Counted from the first letter of the stretch, positions 1-9,100 are shown. The stretch is DNA of 12,404 nt from Lentihominibacter faecis (GCF_014306095.1 NZ_JACRWC010000080.1:1-12404); one strand, 5' to 3'. A program made the numbers and translations. The notes: generated from the sequence alone by a model not told the origin.

Positions 1-29
1 GTGGGCTCGGAGATGTGTATAAGAGACAG
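1..29 (+). other. Nextera sequencing adapter remnant (artefact)
   Basis: Bases 11-29 are identical to the 19-bp Tn5 mosaic end used in Illumina Nextera libraries, and bases 1-10 match the 3' part of the read-2 adapter that precedes it. This is library-derived sequence left in the assembly, not genomic DNA. Genuine sequence begins at about base 30, where the comEC frame is already open. The match is recognised from memory of the adapter, but its length and position at the very end of the window leave little doubt. Confidence 0.97.
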
Positions 30-31
30 GT

Positions 32-2431
32 ACAGCGATCCTGATGGTGTTTTATGTTGTGAGTCTGGTCAATGTCCAGTTATATGAACTGCAAAGGGAT
101 CCATTTGCGGAGCTGGAAGAAACCGGGGGAGTTATGACCACTACCGCCACTGGTACGGTCTTGAACAGCAGCATCCGAACTTCCGGCAGCGGGGATGAAT
201 ATCTGCAGATGACCGTCTGGGTACAACGGATCGGCGAACAGGAAGTTCCCCGCCGCTGGTATGAGAGACCGGTCAGGCTGCTGGTCAAACAGTATCCGGA
301 TAGAGGGACAGACTTTTCTGATCTGACTCCCGCTTCACCGGGCACGCAGCTTCGTATCACAGGCAAAGTGGAGCTGCCGCCAGGCCGGCGTAATCCCAAC
401 TGCTTTGATTATCAGTTATATTTGAAAACCATCGGGATAGAGCGGGTCATGACTGCGCAGACTATCCATATAAAAGAAGAAAGTCATTCTTTGCAAGGGT
501 GGCTGTTTCAGCAAAAGGAGCAATATCTGCACCAGCTGAAGGGTACCGCTGGAGAGTCCGCAGCAGGGCTGATGCGCGGTATATTGTTCGGCGAAAAAAC
601 GGAGATAGAAGAGGATACACTGGAAGAGTTTCAGCGCAACGGGACAGCTCATATCCTGGCAGTCAGCGGACTGCATATCGGGATCCTGTACGGCGTTTTG
701 GGAAAACTCTGGCGAGGAAAAAAAGGATGGCTGTACTTTTGGATGGTGACGATGGTGCTGATCGGATACAGCTTCCTGGCGTCCTTTTCGCCTTCTGTCG
801 TGCGTGCATCGGTCATGATCGTTCTGCATCTGTATGCAAAGGTGCGGCATCTGAGGTACGATCTTGGCTCGGCTTCCTTTGTAGTACTTCTTATGATCCT
901 GCTGAAAAATCCCATGCAGCTGTTCCATACAGGTCTGCAGATGTCGTTTCTTGCAGTTCTGACACTTTCTGCTGCGGCGCCTTTTTTTCGAAAGTTCTAT
1001 CAAGGTATATTTTTGTCCAGCGGTGTGGTGCAGCTGGGACTTTTGCCGTACACAGCCTATGTGTTCAACTATGTGTCTTTAGCTGCGGTGTTCATCAATG
1101 TACCGATTATTTTCCTGGCGGGATTTCTGGTTCCGCTTGGGATCGGAGGATTTGCCCTGAGCCTGATCTTGCTGGAACCGACTGCGGTATCAGGCGTGGA
1201 TCTTGTTCTCAATGTTGCTTTCAAGCCCGTTATAGAAATCATGGGACAGGCTATAGACGGATTGTGTGGATTGCTGACAAGCTGCAACAGTATGACCTGT
1301 ATCAAAGGTGTCACATCATTTGAAGTGACAAGTCCGCCGCGCGCATTACTGGCGGGATATTACCTGTTGTTGCTCTTGTTTTTGTCGGAAGAAGGGCGTC
1401 TTCTGATCCTGCGGAAACGGAAGAAAGCCGTAGCTGCACTGATTTGTTTATGCCTGGCAGCAGCGGCGATATTCGGGCAGGTGACCGCCACCGGATTTGA
1501 AAATGCTTCTATTGTATTCGTGGATGTGGGACAGGGAGACTGCATGCACATCAAGGCGAAGGACGGTAAAAATTATCTGGTGGATGGCGGCGGTAAAATC
1601 GATTATGATCTGGGGAAGAAAACGCTGAAACCTTATCTTTTGAAAAACGGTGTGCGACGGCTGGATGGGGCATTTGTCACTCATTTACACACGGATCATT
1701 ACAAGGGCGTTGCGGAGCTGTGCCGGGAAGGGATGGTGAAGAAGCTGTTTCTTTATGAGGGCAACCGGGATAAGACCGGGCAGATCTGTCAGGAAACCGG
1801 GATGTCTGCGGAGGATCTGGTGTTTCTTCGTGCCGGACAGACCGTGTCGCTGGACGATGCGGGCTTTGCAAAGAGTGTGATGAACGATGCGGGCTTTGCA
1901 AAAAATATGTCAGAGCGAGTGGAGGTCTTATGGCCGGAAGCAGGAAAAGATGCCGGGACGGCTTTGCAGAAAAGGAGGCAGGGATTCGGTACGGATAACG
2001 GGTCGAGTGCCGGAGAAAAGAAGGGGCAGGGTTCTGAAGAAGAGGATGAAAACGAGACCAGTCTGATCCTGAAGATCCATGCGGGCGGGCTGAGTCTGCT
2101 GGCGACAGGGGATATCGATGCTGCGTGTGAAGACCGGCTGGCGGCAAAGTATCGGAACGGTCTTAAAACAGATCTGCTAAAAGTGGCGCATCATGGAAGC
2201 CGGTACAGCTGGTCGGAGGATTTTGCACGTTATGCAAAGCCGCAGGCAGCAGTGTTTCAGGTAGGGAAAAACAATTACGGTCATCCCAACGGTGAGATCA
2301 TAGAGAATTATCAGCGAATGAAAGCCGGGATCTGGCGCAACGATCTGCAGGGCGCGGTTGGTTTTTCCTGCCGGCAAGGAGATACGGCAGCCGGTAAAAA
2401 GCGGTTAGAGGTTGTCACAATGCTCCCTTAA
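32..2431 (+). CDS. comEC: ComEC/Rec2 competence protein, DNA-uptake channel (5' end missing)
   Basis: Inner-membrane protein of natural transformation that carries single-stranded DNA into the cytoplasm; many non-competent Clostridia also carry it. The frame is open back to the adapter, so the ATG at 44 is probably internal and the first one or two membrane helices are lost. Counting from that ATG: a soluble DUF4131/OB-like domain occupies about residues 30-145, the polytopic Competence domain about 165-480 with the signature ILAVSGLHIG near 204, and a C-terminal metallo-beta-lactamase-like domain follows from about 490 (VDVGQGD). That domain has the HxHxDH motif (H547, H549, D551, H552), D690 in a GDID motif, HHGS at 716-719 and H747. 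The metal-site residues look intact, so it could be a nuclease-type domain. A hydrophilic insert at about 604-680 contains a 10-residue tandem duplication. The stop lies 30 bp before holA, the usual neighbour in Bacillota. Confidence 0.93.
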   Translation, partial: TAILMVFYVVSLVNVQLYELQRDPFAELEETGGVMTTTATGTVLNSSIRTSGSGDEYLQMTVWVQRIGEQEVPRRWYERPVRLLVKQYPDRGTDFSDLTPASPGTQLRITGKVELPPGRRNPNCFDYQLYLKTIGIERVMTAQTIHIKEESHSLQGWLFQQKEQYLHQLKGTAGESAAGLMRGILFGEKTEIEEDTLEEFQRNGTAHILAVSGLHIGILYGVLGKLWRGKKGWLYFWMVTMVLIGYSFLASFSPSVVRASVMIVLHLYAKVRHLRYDLGSASFVVLLMILLKNPMQLFHTGLQMSFLAVLTLSAAAPFFRKFYQGIFLSSGVVQLGLLPYTAYVFNYVSLAAVFINVPIIFLAGFLVPLGIGGFALSLILLEPTAVSGVDLVLNVAFKPVIEIMGQAIDGLCGLLTSCNSMTCIKGVTSFEVTSPPRALLAGYYLLLLLFLSEEGRLLILRKRKKAVAALICLCLAAAAIFGQVTATGFENASIVFVDVGQGDCMHIKAKDGKNYLVDGGGKIDYDLGKKTLKPYLLKNGVRRLDGAFVTHLHTDHYKGVAELCREGMVKKLFLYEGNRDKTGQICQETGMSAEDLVFLRAGQTVSLDDAGFAKSVMNDAGFAKNMSERVEVLWPEAGKDAGTALQKRRQGFGTDNGSSAGEKKGQGSEEEDENETSLILKIHAGGLSLLATGDIDAACEDRLAAKYRNGLKTDLLKVAHHGSRYSWSEDFARYAKPQAAVFQVGKNNYGHPNGEIIENYQRMKAGIWRNDLQGAVGFSCRQGDTAAGKKRLEVVTMLP
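1853..1912 (+). repeat. 30-bp in-frame tandem duplication inside comEC
   Basis: Two adjacent 30-bp units (1853-1882 and 1883-1912) share 19 identical consecutive bases (1854-1872 and 1884-1902). They encode DDAGFAKSVM followed by NDAGFAKNMS. The period is exactly ten codons, so the frame is preserved. It sits in the hydrophilic insert of the lactamase-like domain, away from the metal-binding motifs. Confidence 0.85.
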
Positions 2432-2440
2432 CGGTATAAT
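2412..2440 (+). promoter_or_regulatory. Predicted sigma-A promoter of holA, overlapping the comEC stop
   Basis: TTGTCA at 2412-2417 (5 of 6 to the -35 consensus) and a perfect TATAAT at 2435-2440 are separated by exactly 17 bp. Transcription would begin near 2447, so the leader would be only about 15 nt and start almost on the ribosome binding site. The -35 box lies in the last codons of comEC. Confidence 0.65.
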
Positions 2441-2461
2441 AAACGGCAGGAGACGAAGATC

Positions 2462-3523
2462 ATGGCAATGGATTATAGAGAAAAAGAACATGCTTTTATT
2501 ACAATCGAAAAGGATCTGAAAGGCGGGAAAGTCCCGCGTGTCGTGCTTCTTTGCGGCAGCGAGGAGTATTTGATAGAGTGGTATGCGCAGACGCTGATTC
2601 GCAGGTATGTATCGGACGCCTGTCGTGCCCTGGATCTGGTGCGTCTGGAGGGGGACAGCCTTACCCTGGAACGGATCAGGGAAGGGCTGGAAACCGTCAG
2701 TCTGATGTCGGAGCGAAAGGTCGTTTTCTTACCCGATTTTCTTCCGGCGGCAGGAAAGGCTGTGCGGGGATTCCCGGAATCAGACTGCAAGGCGCTGGCG
2801 GAGTACCTTCCTCAGGTGATGGAGGGCAGTATGTTACTTATGTGCGTGCCGGATCAGGAAGAACAGAAACCGAAGAAAAATGTGATACGGCAAGCGGTGG
2901 AAAAGTGCGGAAAGGTTTACGATTTTCAGCCTTTGAAGGACAAGCAGCTTCACGGTTTTATCGAAAAGAGACTGAGAGCCAGCGGCAAGAACTACCGGCC
3001 GTCGGTGGTCTCGGCGATCATTTCAAACAGCGGCTACGGCAACAAGGCGATCAATTACAGCCTTTACAATCTGGACAATGATTTAAAGAAAGTCATTGCA
3101 TACAGCGGTGAGGAGATCACGGCCTCTGACGTGAGCGCCGTGCTTTCCGTCAATCCGGAAAACAATGTGTTCGCTATGCTGGACGCTATTGGCAGGAATC
3201 GTAAGGACGAGGCGCTGCGACTTCTTTATAATCTTTTGGAATCGGGGACTACGGTATTCAGTTTGCTGCGGATGATCACCGGACAGCTGGAACTGATCCT
3301 TTCTATCAAGGAGATGAAGGAGAATGGTATGAATCTGACGCAGGTACAGAAGAAGCTGGGAGTGCACCAGTTCAGGGTGAAGAAAGCGGCTGCTGTGGGT
3401 GGAAACTGCTCGGTGAGTTACCTGAAAAATATTTTGTCGGAGGCTTATCAGGTGGATGAGCATATCAAGACGGGACTTTTTGACGGTCAGCTGGCGCTGG
3501 AATACTTCATAGCAAAGCTGTAA
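2462..3523 (+). CDS. holA: DNA polymerase III delta subunit (clamp-loader subunit)
   Basis: Delta subunit of the clamp-loader complex, which opens the beta sliding clamp during its loading on primed DNA at the replication fork. The 353-residue length is normal for the family. The N-terminal AAA+-like domain begins with VVLLCGSEEYLIEW (about residues 27-40), the delta signature rather than a true Walker A, as expected of a subunit that does not hydrolyse ATP. A helical collar domain follows, ending in the typical KTGLFDGQLALEYFI stretch. The ATG at 2462 is preceded by AGGAGA (2448-2453) with 8 nt spacing; a second ATG two codons on (2468) is less well placed. It follows comEC directly, a conserved arrangement in Bacillota, but has its own promoter and is followed by a terminator. 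No rpsT gene follows, although that gene often neighbours holA. Confidence 0.95.
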   Translation: MAMDYREKEHAFITIEKDLKGGKVPRVVLLCGSEEYLIEWYAQTLIRRYVSDACRALDLVRLEGDSLTLERIREGLETVSLMSERKVVFLPDFLPAAGKAVRGFPESDCKALAEYLPQVMEGSMLLMCVPDQEEQKPKKNVIRQAVEKCGKVYDFQPLKDKQLHGFIEKRLRASGKNYRPSVVSAIISNSGYGNKAINYSLYNLDNDLKKVIAYSGEEITASDVSAVLSVNPENNVFAMLDAIGRNRKDEALRLLYNLLESGTTVFSLLRMITGQLELILSIKEMKENGMNLTQVQKKLGVHQFRVKKAAAVGGNCSVSYLKNILSEAYQVDEHIKTGLFDGQLALEYFIAKL

Positions 3524-3632
3524 AGAATATCCATAAATGTACCGCAAACTTGTTCCAAAATGGGAAAGCCCGGATGGATGGGTTTTGCAGAAAAGGCGGG
3601 AATCAGCACGGGCATAGAGTTTTAGAGAGTGG

Positions 3633-3660
3633 AGGCACCTTGGGTGCCTTTCTTTTTTTT
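3633..3660 (+). terminator. Rho-independent terminator after holA
   Basis: A perfect 7-bp stem AGGCACC/GGTGCCT (3633-3639 and 3643-3649) with a 3-nt loop runs directly into a tract with 11 T in 12 bases (3649-3660). It separates holA from the redox operon. Confidence 0.9.
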
Positions 3661-3796
3661 CGCAAGATCGTAATGTGAAGTGCGGGGGGCTTTGCATGAA
3701 AAGGGAAATGCATGCCGAGAAAACCTACTGGAAAAACCATTGAAATTTAAACGATGTAACTAGTTTTGAAAAAAACAAAAAAACCGATTTGTGTAG

Positions 3797-3825
3797 TTGC
3801 TTTTTTTCAGAACATTTGTTACAAT
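3797..3825 (+). promoter_or_regulatory. Predicted promoter of the stnABC operon (extended -10)
   Basis: TGTTACAAT at 3817-3825 is an extended -10 element (TG-n-TACAAT), with a weak -35 TTGCTT at 3797-3802 spaced 17 bp. Transcription would start near 3832, giving a leader of about 44 nt. An alternative is TTGTTA (3816-3821) with TATAAA (3842-3847), but its 20-bp spacing is poor. I looked for a Rex-type NADH-responsive operator and did not see a convincing one. Confidence 0.5.
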
Positions 3826-3862
3826 TATTCTGTTCGCATGATATAAATGTAAAATTATTTTT

Positions 3863-3870
3863 AGGAGGAA
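3863..3870 (+). promoter_or_regulatory. Ribosome binding site fixing the stnA start
   Basis: AGGAGGAA lies 5 nt before the ATG at 3876. It decides the start: the frame is open further upstream to an ATG at 3789, but that one lies upstream of the promoter and has no ribosome binding site. Confidence 0.9.
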
Positions 3871-3875
3871 CTAAC

Positions 3876-4394
3876 ATGAGTGAAAAAGGTTGTAACTGCA
3901 ATTGCGCGCAGAACAGAGCAGCCGAGTTCAAAGATCTCGCGCCTGTACTGGAGCAATATGCAAAAGTGCCGGGGAGTCTGATCACGATCCTGCAGAAGGC
4001 TCAGGATATTTACGGCTACCTTTCTTTAGATGCTATCAACTACATCTCGGAAGAAACCGGCATTAAACCTGCTAAGATCTATGGTGTTGCCACTTTCTAT
4101 GCACAGTTCAGACTGAAGCCTGTCGGCAAGTATCTGATCATGCTCTGCCAGGGTACTGCATGCCACGTTAACGGCTCCGAAATGATCGAAGAAGCCATTT
4201 GTGAGTACCTGGACATCAAGGACGGAGAAACAACGGAAGACGGTATTTTTACCTTGAACAACGTTGCCTGCCTGGGATGCTGCTCGCTGGCTCCTGTTAT
4301 GATGATCAAGAGCGTTGAGGGCGATGAGACTTACGGCAATCTGACGAAGGATTCCGTAAAGCAGATCCTCGGTGAAATCAGAGAAAGAGCTTAG
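3876..4394 (+). CDS. stnA: NuoE/HydC-like [2Fe-2S] subunit of an Stn-type bifurcating transhydrogenase
   Basis: Small thioredoxin-fold [2Fe-2S] protein of 172 residues, the homologue of complex I NuoE and of HydC in bifurcating hydrogenases. The four cluster ligands are visible as C91-x4-C96 and C132-x3-C136 (CLGCC, where other members usually have CLGAC, so C135 is an extra cysteine next to the cluster). The N-terminus contains a cysteine-rich stretch (CNCNC, residues 5-9) of unknown use. In the family this subunit relays electrons within the flavin-containing bifurcation core. It is first of three closely packed genes, and its stop codon overlaps the ribosome binding site of stnB, so translation is probably coupled. 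Fold and cluster are certain; the Stn assignment rests on the fused third gene. A generic annotation would be NADH-quinone oxidoreductase subunit E. Confidence 0.9.
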   Translation: MSEKGCNCNCAQNRAAEFKDLAPVLEQYAKVPGSLITILQKAQDIYGYLSLDAINYISEETGIKPAKIYGVATFYAQFRLKPVGKYLIMLCQGTACHVNGSEMIEEAICEYLDIKDGETTEDGIFTLNNVACLGCCSLAPVMMIKSVEGDETYGNLTKDSVKQILGEIRERA

Positions 4395-4400
4395 GAGGTG
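4393..4400 (+). promoter_or_regulatory. Ribosome binding site of stnB overlapping the stnA stop
   Basis: AGGAGG (4393-4398) starts inside the TAG stop of stnA and lies 7 nt before the GTG start at 4406. It supports the GTG start and suggests translational coupling of the two core subunits. Confidence 0.85.
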
Positions 4401-4405
4401 AAGGT

Positions 4406-6157
4406 GTGAGAGTAGTAATCGGACAGGGCAGCTGCGGTATTGCCACAGGTGCCAAGAAAACGGCTGCGGAATTTGAAAAACAGATCGCAGAAAAGAATAT
4501 CAGCAATGTAACGCTCGGAGTGACCGGATGCGTAGGTACTTGTTATCTGGAACCGATCGTGGACGTATATGATGACGACGGCAAAATGACGAGATACGTC
4601 AAGGTACAGCCGGATAAGGTCGAAAAGATCGTAGAGGAGCATCTGATGCAGCATCAGGTGGCAGAAGATCAGGCCATTACAGAAGAGGACAAGGAATTTG
4701 TCGGCAAACAGCAGAGAGTCGTTTTGAGAAACTGCGGTGTGATCAATCCGGAAAACATCGAGGATTATATCGCTGTAGACGGATACAAGGCTATCGAGAA
4801 GGTGCTGACTTCCATGAAGCCGGAAGAAGTAATCGAAGAGATCAAGGTCTCCGGACTGAGAGGAAGAGGCGGTGCCGGATTCCCGACGTGGTTCAAGTGG
4901 AATGCTGCCAAGCAGAGCCCGGGCAATGAAAAGTACCTGGTATGCAATGCTGACGAAGGTGACCCGGGTGCATTCATGGACAGATCCGTTCTGGAAGGCG
5001 ATCCGCATTCCCTCATTGAAGGTATGATCATCGGCGGATACGCTATGGGAGCAACTCAGGGCGTGATCTACTGCCGTGCGGAGTATCCTCTTGCGATCAA
5101 GAGACTGGAGATCGCTATGGCTCAGGCCAGAGAAAAGGGCTTCCTGGGCAAGAACATCTTCGACAGCGGATTCGATTTCGATCTGCGGATCAAGGCTGGT
5201 GCCGGTGCATTCGTATGCGGTGAAGAAACAGCTCTGATCGCATCTTTGGAAGGTGAAAGAGGTATGCCGCGTCTTAAGCCTCCTTTCCCTGCTGCAAAGG
5301 GTTACTGGCAGAAACCTACGGATATCAACAACGTAGAAACACTTGCGAATGTTCCTTGGATCATATATAACGGTGGGGCTGCTTTCGGTTCCATGGGTAC
5401 AGAAAAGAGTAAGGGCACAAAGGTATTTGCACTGGCCGGCAAGATCAAGAAGGGCGGCCTGGTGGAAGTTCCGATGGGTCTGACGCTGCGCGATGTTATT
5501 TTCGGTATCGGCGGCGGCATCAAAAATGACAGAGAATTCAAGGCTGTTCAGATGGGCGGACCTTCCGGCGGATGTATCCCGGCTGAGCTTATCGACACGC
5601 CTGTAACGTACGAAGATATCAACAAGACAGGTGCTATCGTAGGATCTGGCGGTATGATCGTAATGGATGAAGATACCTGCATGGTAGATATGGCAAGATA
5701 CTTCCTGAACTTTACGAGAGACGAATCCTGCGGTAAGTGCAACTACTGTCGTATCGGGACCAAGAGAATGCTGGAGATCCTGGAAAGAATCACAGAAGGC
5801 GAGGGAAAAGATGGCGACATCGAACTCCTGGAAGAACTGGCCGGCAAGATCAAGGACGGCTCCATGTGCGGTCTCGGACAGACAGCTCCAAACCCTGTTC
5901 TTACGACGCTGAAATACTTCCGCAATGAATATGAAGATCATATTTACAACAAGAAGTGTACGGCTGCATCCTGCAAAGCACTCATCTCTTTCAGCATCAA
6001 CGATGCCTGCAAGGGATGTACGTTATGCGCAAGACACTGCCCGGTTGGTGCGATTTCCGGCAAAGTCAAGGAAAAACACGTTATCGACCAGGATCTGTGT
6101 ATCAAGTGCGGCAAGTGCTTAGACACATGCAAGTTCGGCGCGATCGAAAAGAAATAG
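4406..6157 (+). CDS. stnB: NuoF/HydB-like FMN, NADH and iron-sulfur subunit of an Stn-type transhydrogenase
   Basis: A 583-residue flavoprotein homologous to NuoF and HydB; in this family FMN is where NADH exchanges electrons and where bifurcation is thought to occur. Domains in order: an N-terminal thioredoxin-like [2Fe-2S] domain (about 1-90; C10, C42, C46), an FMN/NADH Rossmann-like domain with GRGGAGFP at 153-160, NADEGDPGAF near 178 and CGEET at 271-275, an SLBB domain around 350-400, a [4Fe-4S] helical domain (C442-x2-C445-x2-C448, plus C488), and a C-terminal 2x[4Fe-4S] ferredoxin (C535, C538, C541, C545; C565, C568, C571, C575). The ferredoxin tail is typical of HydB/StnB and absent from respiratory NuoF. 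The first pair of the N-terminal cluster shows only one cysteine. The start is GTG with a strong ribosome binding site, 11 bp after stnA. Arginine is mostly AGA. The alternative reading, hydrogenase subunit HydB, is disfavoured by the next gene. Confidence 0.92.
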   Translation: MRVVIGQGSCGIATGAKKTAAEFEKQIAEKNISNVTLGVTGCVGTCYLEPIVDVYDDDGKMTRYVKVQPDKVEKIVEEHLMQHQVAEDQAITEEDKEFVGKQQRVVLRNCGVINPENIEDYIAVDGYKAIEKVLTSMKPEEVIEEIKVSGLRGRGGAGFPTWFKWNAAKQSPGNEKYLVCNADEGDPGAFMDRSVLEGDPHSLIEGMIIGGYAMGATQGVIYCRAEYPLAIKRLEIAMAQAREKGFLGKNIFDSGFDFDLRIKAGAGAFVCGEETALIASLEGERGMPRLKPPFPAAKGYWQKPTDINNVETLANVPWIIYNGGAAFGSMGTEKSKGTKVFALAGKIKKGGLVEVPMGLTLRDVIFGIGGGIKNDREFKAVQMGGPSGGCIPAELIDTPVTYEDINKTGAIVGSGGMIVMDEDTCMVDMARYFLNFTRDESCGKCNYCRIGTKRMLEILERITEGEGKDGDIELLEELAGKIKDGSMCGLGQTAPNPVLTTLKYFRNEYEDHIYNKKCTAASCKALISFSINDACKGCTLCARHCPVGAISGKVKEKHVIDQDLCIKCGKCLDTCKFGAIEKK

Positions 6158-6159
6158 GG

Positions 6160-6165
6160 AGGAGG
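6160..6165 (+). promoter_or_regulatory. Ribosome binding site of stnC
   Basis: AGGAGG lies 7 nt before the ATG at 6173 in the 15-bp gap after stnB. It fixes the start of the long third gene and shows that the operon continues. Confidence 0.85.
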
Positions 6166-6172
6166 AACAACA

Positions 6173-9100
6173 ATGGAAAAATTTAAACTGAATATCAACG
6201 GCAAAGAAGTCAAAGGACTTCCTGGCCAGACTATTTTAGAAGTTGCCAGAGAAAATGACATCTTCATTCCGACTCTCTGCTACGATGAAAGAACGAAGAT
6301 CTACGGATCCTGCGGCATCTGCATGTGCGAGGTGGAAGGCAATCCGAAACTGTGCAAGGCATGTGCGACGGTAATCGCTCCGGGCATGGTGATCCGTACA
6401 AATACTGAGAGAGTTATCGAATCCAGAAAGACGAACCTGGAACTGCTGCTTTCCAATCACACGGGAGACTGCAGACCTCCATGTGTACTGGCATGTCCGG
6501 CACAGACTGACTGTCAGGGATACGTTGGTCTGATCGCAAACGGGGAATATGAAGCAGCTCTGGAACTGGTAAAGGACAAGATCCCTCTTCCGGCAGCACT
6601 GGGAAGAGTTTGTCCGCATCCATGCGAAGAAAAGTGCAGAAGAGGACTGATCGACGAACCGGTCTCCATTCAGTGGCTGAAGAGATTCGTTGCTGACAAC
6701 GATCTGATGGGAGAGGAAGCTTTCATTCCGGAATGTGAACCGGCAACTGGCAAGAGAGTCGCTGTTATCGGTGGTGGTCCTATGGGACTTTCTGCTGCAT
6801 ATTTCCTGCGTCAGAAGGGTCACGATGTGACTATATTCGAATCCATGCCGAAGGCTGGAGGAATGCTCCGTTACGGTATTCCGGAATACAGACTGCCGAA
6901 GGAAGTTCTGGATGAAGAGATCCTGACCATCGAAAAGATGGGCGTGGAGATCATCACAGACACTAAGATCGGTGTAGATATCCCGTTTGAAACAGTTCGT
7001 GAAGACTTCGATGCTGTTTTGCTGGGAATCGGTGCATGGATCTCCACAGGCGTTGGATGCAAGGGCGAAGATGCTGACGGTGTGATCGGCGGTATCGACT
7101 TCCTGCGCAAGGTAGTAAGAAACGAAGAAATCGAACTTGGCGAAAAGGTTGCGATCGTCGGCGGTGGTAACACAGCCATGGACGCTTGCAGAACAGCTGT
7201 AAGACTGGGAGCCAAGGAAGTTTACAACATTTACAGAAGAACCAAGGATGAAATGCCGGCTGACATGGTGGAAATCGAAGAGGCGGAAGAAGAAGGCGTG
7301 ATCTTCAAGAACCTGACCAACCCGATCGAAGTCATCAAGGATGAAAACGGCCATGCCAAGGAAGTCGTTCTGCAGGTTATGGAACTGGGTGAACCGGATG
7401 CTTCCGGAAGAAGAAGACCGATCCCGGTAGAAGGCAAGACGGAAACCATCGCTATCGATACGATGATCCTGGCAATCGGACAGGCTGTTGATGCTTCTAT
7501 CTTCGATTGTGACAAGACGAGAAAGAATGCGATCGCATACGATAAAGAAACGTTCATGACCAGCATGCCTGGCGTATTCGCCGGCGGAGACTGCGGTAAC
7601 GACAAGATCTCTATCGCGGTAGAAGCGATTGCTGATGCAAAGAAAGTATCGGAATCTATCGATGCATACCTGGACGGCGAGATCATCCGCTACGAAAAAC
7701 CTTACTTTGTAGAAAGAGACGACATCAACGAAAAGACTTTCGAAGACAGAGAAAGAGAATGCAGACCTGAGATGCCGCAGCTTTCCGCAGAAGAAAGAAA
7801 GAACAACTTCAGCGAAGTTATTCCTGACGGTTACACGGCAGAGCAGGCAGAAGCTGAAGCTTCCAGATGTCTGGAATGCGGATGCCACGATTACTTCGAA
7901 TGTAAGCTGATCGACCTGGCTCATCAGTACGATGTGAAGCCGGACCGCTTTGCAGGAGATAAGAACACTATCGAATTCGAAGATGATCATCCGTTCATTG
8001 TAAGAGATCCGAACAAGTGTATCCTGTGCGGACTGTGTGTAAGAGTCTGCGATGAGATCATGGGCGTAGGTGCGCTGGGTCTGGTACACAGAGGCTTCGA
8101 CACAGTGGTTAAACCGAACATGGGAAAACCGCTGATCGAATCCGGATGCGTATCCTGCGGACAGTGCGTCAGCGTATGTCCGACGGGCGCTTTGCAGGAA
8201 CGTACTACGATGATCAAGGAAACTCCGGTAGATACAGTGGAAACTGACACGACATGTTCTTACTGTTCCGTAGGCTGCAGTCTGAAGCTGGAATCTTACG
8301 GCGACATGCTGATCAAGGCGAACCCGGACAAGCAGGGAACTGTTAATGCAGGTCTGGCTTGCGGAAAAGGTAAATGGGGATTTGACTGCTCCATGCTGGA
8401 AAACAAGCTGGAAGAACCTCTGATCAAGTCCGGCAGCGACTTCCGCGAAGCTGACTACCACGAAGCTCTGGTACTGATCGCTAAGAGATGTCAGTCCATC
8501 GGCGCGAAATACGGAAAGGACGCGATCGGCGTTGCTGTTTCCGACAGATATACCAACGAAGAAGCATTTGCTATCAAGAAGATGGCTGAAACTATGGGTG
8601 CGAAGATCTTCTCCATGAACAACAGAGCAAGCGGTATCGCTGACGTTCTGGGATTCGATGCTTCCCCGAACACTATCGATGAACTGCTTTCCACGAATAT
8701 GATCCTGGCTGTTGGATTCAATACAACGGACAATCCGGTGATCGAGCTGAAGATGAAGCAGGCTGCGGAAGCAGGAGCTAAAGTCGTTTTAGTAAATCCG
8801 GAAGATTACGTGCAGCACATTGATTTCCTGAACAAGGCTGTCTACACGAAGAACGATCTGAGCTTCCTGAAAGAGGTCGCAAAGGCAGTTGTTGACAGCG
8901 GCAGGGGTGCAGGCGTTGACGGCTATGAAGAGTTCGCAGCAAGCGTTAAGGATGTTACGGCAAGTGATGATGCAAAGGCTGTCGCTGACATGTATCTGGA
9001 AGCGAAGAAGGCTATGATCGTATTCAACCAGAATCTGATCACAACAGAAGCAGCTTCTCTGCTGGCTGATATCGCTCTGGTAAGTGGACACATCGGTACA

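Larger units (their letters stand above)
3524..3875. other. Intergenic region between holA and stnA
   Basis: This 352-bp gap has two parts. The first, to about 3660, has ordinary composition and ends in the holA terminator. The second, about 3720-3875, is strongly AT-rich with A and T runs and carries the promoter and ribosome binding site of the downstream operon. A 26-codon open frame at 3537-3617 has no ribosome binding site and is not called. I see no recognisable RNA gene. Confidence 0.7.

Noticed and set aside
499..1323. 274-codon open frame in another frame inside comEC
   Set aside because: Shadow of comEC; the translation is cysteine- and serine-rich without domain features, while the comEC frame carries the family signatures.
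3537..3617. 26-codon open frame after holA
   Set aside because: No ribosome binding site and no recognisable features; it lies between the holA stop and its terminator. A 13-base match to part of comEC (TTTGCAGAAAAGG) seems to be coincidence.
3789..3875. Upstream extension of stnA to an ATG at 3789
   Set aside because: The extension covers AT-rich promoter sequence, has no ribosome binding site, and the ATG at 3876 has an ideal AGGAGG.
3700..3875. Rex-type redox operator upstream of the operon
   Set aside because: TTGTTACAA at 3816-3824 resembles a half of such a site, but the spaced inverted half-site is missing.
4391..5941. Long open frame on the minus strand opposite stnB (516 codons)
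   Set aside because: It is in register with the stnB codons and exists only because that gene avoids TTA, CTA and TCA. The translation has no recognisable domain, and the plus-strand gene is unmistakable.
6236..8461. Long open frame on the minus strand opposite stnC (741 codons)
   Set aside because: Same cause: codon bias of the sense gene. It ends where stnC first uses TTA, and it shows no motifs or ribosome binding site.
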